A stretch of 64,000 nt of DNA, taken from the NCBI GenBank assembly GCA_015060045.1, contig SUZH01000002.1, positions 1 to 64,000 on the forward strand, in the 5' to 3' direction. A program made the translations under genes and the position numbers. This DNA comes from Rikenellaceae bacterium. GTDB taxonomy: Bacteria; Bacteroidota; Bacteroidia; Bacteroidales; Rikenellaceae. The notes below the pieces were generated by a model. It made no database searches. It was not told where the DNA came from and saw only the letters and a list, made by a program, of their open reading frames with translations. This document shows, one piece after another, positions 56,873 through 64,000 of the stretch. Within the stretch, counting starts at the first letter, position 1. Each line of letters begins with the position of its first letter.

Positions 56873-57865
56873 TTACTTTGCGTACAATTTATATACGGCC
56901 TTCCACTTCTCACCCGGCTCCACAGCTACGAAGCCTGCAGCCTTCGGATTGGCAGCGTTCGGGGCGTTCGTCGTCCACGACTGCGGCTCGGGGCAGCAGT
57001 AGTTCACCTGACCACCGTTGTTCCAAAGCGTCCAATAGGTCGTCTTATCATCTACCTCATAGAACACCTTGACACCCGTCTTGATGTTCTCGACCACAGC
57101 GCCACGATACGACTTTCCGTCTACCTCGATCTCACGCAGCGTAAAACCGGCCTCGAGCGGCTCGCAATCGGTCACCTGCAGGCCACCCTCACGGAGCTTA
57201 GCCCACTTCTCATCGAGCGGCAACTTATTGCCTGTCGGGAGGTTACGCTCGCTCAGCTCAACCTGCTCGCCAACAGCAACGCGCATGCGGTAATCGGCAG
57301 CCTCGCCACCGGCAAAGGGAATCACAATCGGCGTATGGAAGCCGACACCTACGGGCATATTCTGCTCGCTACGATTCGAGAAAACGACCTCCTGTTTCAG
57401 CCCCTTATGCGAAAGTTTGTAAACAATCTTGCACTTGAAGGCGTGCGGGAAATCCTTGTAGATTGCGTCGTTGGCAGCATTCGAGTAGTAGCGGCACTCG
57501 ATCTTCACCGAATCCTCATCCTCCTCGGCCTTCGACACCACGAACGGCTCACCCTTGATAATGCCGTGGTGGTAGTTCTGCTCCTTCTCGATCGTGATGG
57601 GGTACTGATAGGTGCGACCCTCAAACTCGTAGCGACCATGCTCGATGCGGTTGGGCGGGAACAAGAGCGGCAGACCAAAGATCTGCGGACGCGACTTGAA
57701 GGTCTCCACCTCCTCAGCGGTCGGCGTACGAAGAATCTCGACACCCAGCTTCGTGTTAGCCAGGCGGATCAGGTTAGCACCCACCGACGGGATCAACAGG
57801 GCGGTATAGTCGCCTTTCGAGAACTCAACAGCCTGCAGGCCGTTCCATTCGATACAGCGGATCAT
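56873..57865 (-). CDS. aldose 1-epimerase family protein
   Basis: The 330-residue galactose mutarotase-like protein begins MIRCIEWNGLQAVEFSKGDY. The LPLLFPPNRIEHGRYEFEGR motif is the sugar-binding region of this superfamily, with GVGFHTPIVIPFAGG and a late ENIKTGVKVFYEVDD. Such proteins convert alpha and beta anomers of aldoses or modify sugar phosphates. The specific substrate is unknown. It starts 12 nt after trxA, so dnaE, trxA and this gene form one transcript. Confidence 0.88.
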   Translation of the reverse strand: MIRCIEWNGLQAVEFSKGDYTALLIPSVGANLIRLANTKLGVEILRTPTAEEVETFKSRPQIFGLPLLFPPNRIEHGRYEFEGRTYQYPITIEKEQNYHHGIIKGEPFVVSKAEEDEDSVKIECRYYSNAANDAIYKDFPHAFKCKIVYKLSHKGLKQEVVFSNRSEQNMPVGVGFHTPIVIPFAGGEAADYRMRVAVGEQVELSERNLPTGNKLPLDEKWAKLREGGLQVTDCEPLEAGFTLREIEVDGKSYRGAVVENIKTGVKVFYEVDDKTTYWTLWNNGGQVNYCCPEPQSWTTNAPNAANPKAAGFVAVEPGEKWKAVYKLYAK

Positions 57866-57877
57866 AGTCGAAGTGTA

Positions 57878-58192
57878 TTAGAGCAGTTTCTCGATCTTCT
57901 CTACCAAAGCAGCCTTCGGGCAGGCACCGACCTGCTTATCAACCAGCTGACCACCCTTCAGGAAGATGATCGTCGGGATGTTTCTTACGCCGTACTTCAT
58001 CGTGATCTCGTCGTTGTCCTCGACGTCGCACTTACCGATGTTTACCTTGCCGGCATACTCCTCGGCCAACTCCTCTACGATCGGGGCGATCGTACGGCAG
58101 GGGCCACACCACTCTGCCCAGAAGTCGATTACCAGCGGCTGCTCCGAAGCGAGCAACTCCTCAATGTTTGTCTTGTTAATTTCCAATGCCAT
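57878..58192 (-). CDS. trxA: thioredoxin
   Basis: The 104-residue protein has the active site WCGPCR (W28, C29, C32) after FWAEWCG and the conserved cis-proline region NIPTIIFLKGG. It reduces protein disulfides in the cytoplasm. There is no signal peptide. The start is 21 nt after the dnaE stop. The dnaE-trxA arrangement is common in Bacteroidetes. Confidence 0.96.
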   Translation of the reverse strand: MALEINKTNIEELLASEQPLVIDFWAEWCGPCRTIAPIVEELAEEYAGKVNIGKCDVEDNDEITMKYGVRNIPTIIFLKGGQLVDKQVGACPKAALVEKIEKLL

Positions 58193-58213
58193 AGTTGTAA
58201 AGTTTTTTGTAGT

Positions 58214-61200
58214 TTATGAAATTGTGAATTTAATCTCTCTATCATTCAAATAGTCCACCATCTCCTGCGACAGATCGACTCTGTAACGCTTCGAGAAGAG
58301 ACGCAGTACAATGCCCTCGCGATCGTAGAGCATCATGCGCAGGGTTGTGTTGCCCTTGTTTTTCTTGACCAGCGTCGAGAACTCCTCAATGAAACGATCC
58401 GTCAGATCCTCGATCGGCAGCTGGAGATGCAACTCCTTGATCATCGTTTCGCGCACCTCCTGCAGCTGCGTAATAGCCAACACCTTCAGCTCGAGGCGCT
58501 CCTCCTCACCCTCCTTTTGGTAGGGACGGGGCTGCACCTTGCAACGTACCATGAGGTAGTAATTCGGATAGATGAACTTGCGGAAGTTCTCATAATCCTT
58601 GCCAAAGAAGGCAAATTCGTAGCTCGAATTGTAATCCTCCAGCGTCAACTTACCGAAGCTCTTTCCCGTGCGCGTCGTGAGCTCGGGTTGAGCAGCCACA
58701 ACCAGACCCGCCACACAGATCTCCTGACCTTGTAGAGCCTTCAGATCCTCCAGGTCGGAGAGTTGGGTTTTACACATGTTGTCGATGATGAGTTTGTACT
58801 CATCGAGCGGGTGAGCCGTCAGGTAGAGGCCCATCATCTCACGCTCATGGTTCAGCGTCTGAATCGAGGTCCAGTCGAGACAAACGGGCACCGTCGGAGG
58901 CTGAATATCGACCACCGAACCGCCTCCGAAGAGGCTCTGCTGGGCATTATTTTTCTCGGCCTGCACACGTTGTCCGTAGCGCATCAACGCCTCAAGGAAT
59001 GTGCCACCGGAGCTATCGCGCGGATCAGGTGCAAAGAACTTCGAGCGGTGGAACTCGGCAATCGACGAGAAGGCTCCTGCATAGGCCAGGTTCTCCAACG
59101 CCTTGCGATTCACAATACTGAAGTTCACACGCTCAAAGAAATCGTAGATATTCTTGAACGGACCATTCTTCTCGCGCTCGGCAATGATACTTTCGGCAGC
59201 CGCCTCGCCCATACCCTTAATAGCAGCCATACCAAAGCGGATGTCGCCCTGCTTGTTGGCCGAGAAGGTCTTCATCGACTCGTTTACATCCGAACCGAGC
59301 ACGCGAATACCCATGCGCTTACACTCGTTCATGTAGATCGTAAGCTGGCTCACATTCGCCAAGTTTCGGCTCAGCACTGCTGCCATGTACTCCGACGGAT
59401 AGTTCGCCTTGAGGTATGCCGTCTGGAAAGCTACCCACGAATAGCATGTAGCATGCGACTTATTGAAGGCGTAGGAGGCAAACTTCTCCCACTCGCCCCA
59501 AATCTTTTCAAGCACCTCGGGATCGTGACCGTTCTTCTCGCCACGCTTGAGGAACTCGGGTTTCAACTCGTCCAGCTTCGACTTAATCTTCTTACCCATC
59601 GCCTTACGCAGCGTATCCGATTCACCACGCGTAAAGCTACCCAACAGACGCGACAACAACATCACCTGCTCCTGATAGACCGTAATGCCATACGTATCCT
59701 TCAGGTAACGCTCCATGATCGGAATGTCATAGACGATGGGGGAGCGGCCATGTTTGCGGGCAATGAAGTCGGGGATGTTATCCATCGGACCCGGACGATA
59801 GAGGGCATTCATGGCGATCAGATCCTCGAAGGTCGAGGGCTGCAACTCGCGCAGGTATTTCTGCATACCGGGCGACTCAAACTGGAACGTACCCACGGTG
59901 CGGCCCTCGCAATAGAGGTCGTAGGTCTTCTTATCGTTGATGATCGTAAAGTCGTCAATATCAACCTTGATGCCCTTCGTCTGCTGAATATTGGCTACGG
60001 CATCCTTCAAGATCGAGAGGGTCTTGAGACCCAGGAAGTCCATCTTGATCAAGCCCGTATCCTCAATCACCGAGCCTTCGTATTGCGTCACGAGCATCTT
60101 TTCGCCCGTCTCCTTATCGTCGGCCGTCGATACAGGTACCCAATCCGTGATATCGTCACGACAGATAATCGTACCGCAGGCATGTACACCCGTATTTCGC
60201 ACGTTGCCCTCCAGCATTTTGGCATACTGGATTGTGTCGTGCATGATCGGATCATCCGACTCCTCGGCCGCCTTCAGATCAGGCACCAGCTCAATGGCGT
60301 GGCTGAGGTTCTTTACCTTCTTGCCCTCGGGGGTCTTATCGGGTACCAATTTACACAGGCGATCCGACTCCGAGAGGGGCAATTTCTGCACACGTGCCAC
60401 ATCCTTGATGGCCGATTTGGTCGCCATCGTACCATAGGTGATGATGTGTGCCACCTTCTCCTTGCCATATTTCTCGGTCACCCAATTCAACACGCGACCG
60501 CGACCGTCATCATCGAAATCGACATCGATATCGGGGAGCGAAATACGGTCGGGATTCAGGAAACGCTCAAACAGCAGGTCATAGGCAATCGGGTCGATCT
60601 GCGTAATACCCAAGCAATAGGCCACAGCCGAACCGGCCGCCGAACCACGACCCGGACCTACCGAAACATCCAGCTCCTCGCGTGCAGCATTGATAAAGTC
60701 CTGCACGATAAGGAAGTAGCCCGGGAAACCCATCGTCTTCATGATGTGCAGCTCAAACTTCAGGCGTTCCTGCACCTCCTCCGAGAGGGGATCACCATAG
60801 CGTTTCTTGGCACCGATCATCGTCAGATGGGCCAGGTAGTCAGCCTCGAATTTGATGCGGTACAATTTATCGTATCCGCCCAGCTTTTCGATCTTTTTCT
60901 GGGCCGATTTTTCGTCCATCACCACATTGCCGTTCTCGTCACGCGTAAACTCGTCGAAGAGATCCTGCTCGGTCAAACGAGCGCGATACTCCTCCTCCGT
61001 ACCAAACTCGGCCGGAATCTCGAAGTTGGGCATGATGGGGGGATTATCGATCGAGTAGGTCTCGATCTTGTCACAAATCTCGATGGTCGTGACCATCGCC
61101 TCGGGATCCGACTCGCCAAAAATGGCAGCCATCTCATCCGTAGTTTTGAGCCACTCCTGCTTCGAGTAGAGCATGCGTTTCGGATCATCAAGATCCTTAC

Positions 61201-62044
61201 CCGTCGAGAGGCAGATCAAGCGATCGTGCGCCTCGGCATCTGCCTCATCCACAAAGTGGACATCGTTCGTGCAGATGGTCTTGACATGGAATTTCTCGGC
61301 CAGATCACGGATGCCGTCATTGACCTTGAGCTGCATGCCATAGGCCTCGTGGTTGGCGCGCTCGACCGTTGCGCGGTGCAACTGCAATTCAAGGTAGAAA
61401 TCCTCACCAAAGAGGTTCTTGTACCAACGGACCGACTCCTCGGCACGCTCCATATCGTCGGCCGAAATGGCACGCGGCACCTCACCGGCCAAGCAGGCCG
61501 AGCAGCAAATCAACCCTTCGTGATACTTCTCCAGCTCCACGCGATCGGTTCGCGGGCGCATGTAGAAACCATCGGTCCATGCCTTGGAGACAATTTTGAT
61601 GAGGTTGTGATAACCCTTCAGATTCTTGGCCAACAGGATGAGGTGATAACCACTCTGATCCTGCTTACCCTCCTTGTCCTGCATACGACGACGTGCCACA
61701 TAGACCTCGCAACCGATGATCGGCTTAAAAGCAGCCTTGCGCGTCCACTCGGCGAGTTTCTTCTCTTCGGCGCGGATATCGCCATCGGGTGTTGCCGACT
61801 CGATCGAGCCGTCCTGGAGGCCTGCAATGCGTTTTTCGCACTCGGCAATTGCATCCTTGCACTTTCCCTTGAACTTCTTGACATAGTTCGTAAACTCCTT
61901 CACGCCGAACATATTACCGTGATCGGTAATGGCGATACCGGGTTGTCCGTCCGCAACAGCCTTATCAACCAGGCGCTGAATCGAGGCCTGACCGTCAAGG
62001 ATCGAGTATTGCGAGTGCACGTGCAGATGGACGAACTTGGACAT
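58214..62044 (-). CDS. dnaE: DNA polymerase III alpha subunit
   Basis: The 1276-residue replicative polymerase has an N-terminal PHP domain (FVHLHVHSQYSILDG). GPGRGSAAGSAVAYCL and PDIDVDFDDDGRGRVLNWV are part of the palm with catalytic Asp residues. The fingers and thumb carry RPGPMDNIPDFIARKHG, and a C-terminal OB fold follows with ICVAGLVVAAQPE. Length is somewhat above E. coli DnaE because of an expanded N-terminal region. The start at 62044 follows the -7 box. It leads an operon with trxA and an aldose epimerase. Confidence 0.97.
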   Translation of the reverse strand: MSKFVHLHVHSQYSILDGQASIQRLVDKAVADGQPGIAITDHGNMFGVKEFTNYVKKFKGKCKDAIAECEKRIAGLQDGSIESATPDGDIRAEEKKLAEWTRKAAFKPIIGCEVYVARRRMQDKEGKQDQSGYHLILLAKNLKGYHNLIKIVSKAWTDGFYMRPRTDRVELEKYHEGLICCSACLAGEVPRAISADDMERAEESVRWYKNLFGEDFYLELQLHRATVERANHEAYGMQLKVNDGIRDLAEKFHVKTICTNDVHFVDEADAEAHDRLICLSTGKDLDDPKRMLYSKQEWLKTTDEMAAIFGESDPEAMVTTIEICDKIETYSIDNPPIMPNFEIPAEFGTEEEYRARLTEQDLFDEFTRDENGNVVMDEKSAQKKIEKLGGYDKLYRIKFEADYLAHLTMIGAKKRYGDPLSEEVQERLKFELHIMKTMGFPGYFLIVQDFINAAREELDVSVGPGRGSAAGSAVAYCLGITQIDPIAYDLLFERFLNPDRISLPDIDVDFDDDGRGRVLNWVTEKYGKEKVAHIITYGTMATKSAIKDVARVQKLPLSESDRLCKLVPDKTPEGKKVKNLSHAIELVPDLKAAEESDDPIMHDTIQYAKMLEGNVRNTGVHACGTIICRDDITDWVPVSTADDKETGEKMLVTQYEGSVIEDTGLIKMDFLGLKTLSILKDAVANIQQTKGIKVDIDDFTIINDKKTYDLYCEGRTVGTFQFESPGMQKYLRELQPSTFEDLIAMNALYRPGPMDNIPDFIARKHGRSPIVYDIPIMERYLKDTYGITVYQEQVMLLSRLLGSFTRGESDTLRKAMGKKIKSKLDELKPEFLKRGEKNGHDPEVLEKIWGEWEKFASYAFNKSHATCYSWVAFQTAYLKANYPSEYMAAVLSRNLANVSQLTIYMNECKRMGIRVLGSDVNESMKTFSANKQGDIRFGMAAIKGMGEAAAESIIAEREKNGPFKNIYDFFERVNFSIVNRKALENLAYAGAFSSIAEFHRSKFFAPDPRDSSGGTFLEALMRYGQRVQAEKNNAQQSLFGGGSVVDIQPPTVPVCLDWTSIQTLNHEREMMGLYLTAHPLDEYKLIIDNMCKTQLSDLEDLKALQGQEICVAGLVVAAQPELTTRTGKSFGKLTLEDYNSSYEFAFFGKDYENFRKFIYPNYYLMVRCKVQPRPYQKEGEEERLELKVLAITQLQEVRETMIKELHLQLPIEDLTDRFIEEFSTLVKKNKGNTTLRMMLYDREGIVLRLFSKRYRVDLSQEMVDYLNDREIKFTIS

Positions 62045-62071
62045 AATTTTTCAAGGGTTATAGTCAGTGAA

Positions 62072-62080
62072 ACAAAGATA
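62072..62080 (-). promoter_or_regulatory. -7 box of dnaE
   Basis: The minus strand reads TATCTTTGT, a full match, 28 nt before the dnaE start. A weaker TATATTTAT on the plus strand near 62138-62146 could serve the DUF2007 gene. Confidence 0.5.
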
Positions 62081-62178
62081 CATATATTTATGAAAAAAAA
62101 TCGTGGCAGGGAGATTGTATTTTTCAACATTATTTCGTATATTTATAGCGTGATCACACACCCTTAAAACTCAACCAT

Positions 62179-62385
62179 ATGCAACAAGAGCAATTCGTGA
62201 TACTGGCGGAGTATCACACCTTGGCCGAGGCCGAGATCTCGAAATCGATTTTGCAGAGTGCAGGGCTTTGGGCTGACATCCGCAACGAATTTATGTCAGC
62301 ACTCAATCCCATTGGAGGAGCCGCCCGCGTAGTGGTGCGCGCCGAAGATCAGCAGGAGGCAGAGAAACTGCTCCAGCAACGCTAA
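62179..62385 (+). CDS. DUF2007 small protein
   Basis: The 68-residue protein fits the DUF2007 (putative signal-transducing) pattern: a beta strand, helix LAEAEISKSILQSAGLWADI, a short loop with GGAARVVVR, and a final helix QQEAEKLLQQ. It folds like small regulatory alpha/beta domains related to GlnB. Function is unknown. It is monocistronic, divergent from dnaE and followed by a terminator. Confidence 0.85.
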   Translation: MQQEQFVILAEYHTLAEAEISKSILQSAGLWADIRNEFMSALNPIGGAARVVVRAEDQQEAEKLLQQR

Positions 62386-62389
62386 ATAG

Positions 62390-62434
62390 AAAAAGCGGTC
62401 GTCCTTTTGCAGGATGACCGCTTTACTTTTTTTT
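62390..62434. terminator. bidirectional terminator
   Basis: AAAGCGGTCGTCC (62392-62404) and GGATGACCGCTTT (62412-62424) form a long stem with a T tract after it and an A tract before it. It separates the convergent DUF2007 and aroE genes. Confidence 0.88.
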
Positions 62435-62442
62435 GCGATCGC

Positions 62443-63174
62443 TTACTCGTTCCAGATCGCCCAGCCGGCGGCAGCCTGACCGAGGAACATGCGCTCGCCG
62501 TTCATGATCTTGGCACCACGCTGCTGACCATAGTCGAGGAATTGCGTCAAAGGCGGGTTGTAAACCAAATCCAGCAGATGATGCTCGGGTGTGATGTAGG
62601 CATAGGGGATGCGCGGAGCCTCCTCGACGTTGGGCCATGTGCCTACGGGCGTCGCATTGATAATCAATTTCGACTCGGCAACCACCTCGACGGGCAGGTT
62701 GTCATACGTGTAATTTCCCTTTGCCGGATCGCGCGAAATCAGATCGAACGGAATCTCCAACTCTGTGAGGGCATACTGCACGGCCTGCGAAGCTCCTCCC
62801 GTACCGAGTACCAGCGCATGTTCGGGCACGACACCATCGAGCAACTCGGCCAAGGCCACACGCAGACCGATGATATCGGTATTGTGGCCAATCATGCGGC
62901 CATCAGCATGACGACGCACGCAATTCACGGCACCAATCTTGGCCGCCTCGTCCGACAGGCCATCCAGGTAGCGCATCACCTGCTGCTTGTAGGGGATCGT
63001 CACATTAAAACCCTCCAGCGGCACACGCTCCAAAAGTTCGGGCAGTGCTTCGATCGAGGGTAATTCATACTGTGCAAAGTGGCAGTCAAGCCCTTCATTT
63101 TCGAATTTCGCCGTAAAGTGGCGGGCCGAGGCCGAGTGGCCGAGCGGACGGCCGATAATTCCGAATTCGCGCAT
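62443..63174 (-). CDS. aroE: shikimate dehydrogenase
   Basis: The 243-residue NADP-dependent enzyme reduces 3-dehydroshikimate in chorismate synthesis. The substrate domain has GRPLGHSASARHF and FNVTIPYKQQVM (catalytic Lys). The Rossmann part has VLGTGGASQAVQYAL and INATPVGTWPN. It is about 25 residues shorter than E. coli AroE, as in other Bacteroidetes. It is last in an operon after a VTT protein (27-nt gap) and an S41 protease. Confidence 0.95.
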   Translation of the reverse strand: MREFGIIGRPLGHSASARHFTAKFENEGLDCHFAQYELPSIEALPELLERVPLEGFNVTIPYKQQVMRYLDGLSDEAAKIGAVNCVRRHADGRMIGHNTDIIGLRVALAELLDGVVPEHALVLGTGGASQAVQYALTELEIPFDLISRDPAKGNYTYDNLPVEVVAESKLIINATPVGTWPNVEEAPRIPYAYITPEHHLLDLVYNPPLTQFLDYGQQRGAKIMNGERMFLGQAAAGWAIWNE

Positions 63175-63201
63175 AGTGTATTGAAGTTTTAAGGTTTCCG
63201 G

Positions 63202-63810
63202 TTAGAGTATATAGCCAAGCAGGAAGAACGAGCCCACCAAAAGCACCGTAAAGGCGATGGCCAGCAGGTTGAAATATTTATCGATAAAGCCCTTGATCGG
63301 TGCGCCGAATTTCCAAATCAAGCCCGCAATCAGGAAGAAACGCATACCGCGCGAAATGATCGATGCAATTATGAACATCAGCAAGTTGATATGGAACAGA
63401 CCTCCCGAGATCGTGAAAATCTTATAGGGCAGGGGGGTAAAGCCTGCTGTAAAGACAATCCAGAAGTTGTATTTATCGTAGAGCGCACCGACACTTTCAA
63501 AGGCCTCCTCCGAGAAGACATGATCGAAGAAAAATTGTGCAATGGCGGTATATTCGCCTGCCGTGTTCTGCCACACGAAAAAGCCGATCGAGTATCCTAA
63601 CAAAGCACCCAGAATGGAACCTGCCGTACAGATGGCGGCAAAGCGGAACGAACGAGCTACCGCGCCCAGGCAAAGAGCGATAAGCAGCACATCGGGCGGA
63701 ATGGGGAAAAAGCTCGACTCGGCAAAGGCCAACAGGAAGAGCGCCAAGGCTCCCCAACGCGAATCGCCCCAGGAGAGCATCCAATCATAGAGTCGTTTTA
63801 CAATGTTCAT
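63202..63810 (-). CDS. VTT-domain (DedA/YqaA-like) membrane protein
   Basis: The 202-residue protein has about four or five hydrophobic segments and the VTT pattern FAESSFFPIPPDVLLIALCLG, AGSILGALLGYSIGF, and a reentrant-like FTAGFTPLPYKIFTISGG. It is nearest to the YqaA group. VTT/DedA proteins are linked to lipid scrambling and membrane potential homeostasis. The start at 63810 is 29 nt after the S41 stop. The specific lipid is unknown. Confidence 0.88.
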   Translation of the reverse strand: MNIVKRLYDWMLSWGDSRWGALALFLLAFAESSFFPIPPDVLLIALCLGAVARSFRFAAICTAGSILGALLGYSIGFFVWQNTAGEYTAIAQFFFDHVFSEEAFESVGALYDKYNFWIVFTAGFTPLPYKIFTISGGLFHINLLMFIIASIISRGMRFFLIAGLIWKFGAPIKGFIDKYFNLLAIAFTVLLVGSFFLLGYIL

Positions 63811-63839
63811 CTTTTAATTCAAATAATCGTGTTATGGTT

Positions 63840-64000
63840 TTATTTTTCAAGCAATTCCATTGCCTTGATATAAGGCTCATTATAGCGGGGATTCATCACG
63901 CGATAGAACCCTTCGCTACCATACAGTCGCTGGGCAATGTAGGCCTTCATCAGGCTCTTCAACAGTTGTTCCGAGCGCTTGTACTCCTCCTCCACAAAGG
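63840..64000 (-). CDS. C-terminal end of an S41 (CtpA-like) peptidase, cut by window
   Basis: Only the last 52 residues and the stop lie in this window. They include KSLMKAYIAQRLYGSEGFY and MNPRYNEPYIKAMELL before the stop at 63840-63842. This resembles the C-terminal helical tail of Bacteroidetes carboxy-terminal processing proteases (S41), which often ends with a KAYIAR-LWG-EGFY pattern. No catalytic residues are in view, so the assignment rests on this tail. It is upstream of the VTT gene on the same strand and probably heads that operon. Confidence 0.62.
   Translation of the reverse strand, partial: FVEEEYKRSEQLLKSLMKAYIAQRLYGSEGFYRVMNPRYNEPYIKAMELLEK

Noticed and set aside
58763..62167. 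1134-codon open frame on the plus strand opposite dnaE
   Set aside because: It is exactly antisense to dnaE, has no family pattern and reflects GC-rich codon use of the real gene.

Overview
The window looks like ordinary chromosomal core of a Bacteroidales bacterium. The tmRNA tag (GNNNYALAA) is of the Bacteroidetes type, close to the GENNYALAA and GETNYALAA tags. Promoters follow the Bacteroidetes pattern TTTG-N19-21-TAnnTTTGY, and Shine-Dalgarno sequences are mostly weak. Typical Bacteroidetes families are present: DUF3822 beside rsmD, a 57-residue histone H1-like protein, a FeoA-FeoB fusion, PorV/PorQ-type and Omp85-type barrels, and a GH3 glucosidase. The fairly high GC content suggests a Rikenellaceae/Alistipes-like organism rather than Bacteroides. 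The genus is an inference. No rRNA, CRISPR array, prophage, insertion sequence or SusC/SusD pair was seen.

Layout. 1-2 kb: tRNA-Asp, then a minus-strand operon (pilin-like anchored protein, DUF3822, rsmD). 2-7.2 kb: a RecD-like helicase, and a tight minus-strand operon of a BASS transporter, a PlsC acyltransferase and an Omp85-type barrel. 7.3-8.4 kb: an AT-rich, probably acquired CoiA-like gene with a doubtful start. 8.5-16.5 kb: mutS, a DUF2975/XRE pair whose promoter is flanked by two identical 16-bp repeats, udk, gyrB, ftsE and tmRNA (ssrA), followed by an unusual cluster of hairpins. 16.5-24 kb: DUF1593 plus PL10-type pectate lyase, purT, a class I aminotransferase and a YidE-type transporter. 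24-33.4 kb: feoAB, a 59-residue Cys-rich protein, lrgA and lrgB in one apparently coupled operon, then a three-gene RND efflux operon. 33.4-39.6 kb: the histone-like gene and envelope genes (YtfJ-like, Omp85-like, phosphoethanolamine transferase, alpha/beta hydrolase, LMW phosphatase, PorV-like). 39.7-47.4 kb: glyA, GH3 glucosidase, M20 dipeptidase, glmM and a nucleoside phosphorylase. 47.4-52.9 kb: a six-gene run dnaN, DnaQ-like exonuclease, LysM/periplasmic-binding fusion, rex, a RibF-type adenylyltransferase lacking its kinase half, and a thioesterase. 52.9-64 kb: an orphan lipoprotein, htpG, nitroreductase, YhhN, dnaE-trxA-aldose epimerase, DUF2007, and an operon of an S41 protease (cut by the window end), a VTT protein and aroE.

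Most genes are housekeeping (replication, repair, translation quality control, envelope, nucleotide and one-carbon metabolism). I did not find a convincing new multi-gene defence or mobile system. The items most worth a second look are regulatory or RNA-level: the repeats around the DUF2975/XRE promoter, the competing hairpins that include the tmRNA 3' end, dyads in the feoAB and yidE leaders, an 18-bp palindrome before the envelope operon, and the broken-looking 5' end of the CoiA-like gene.
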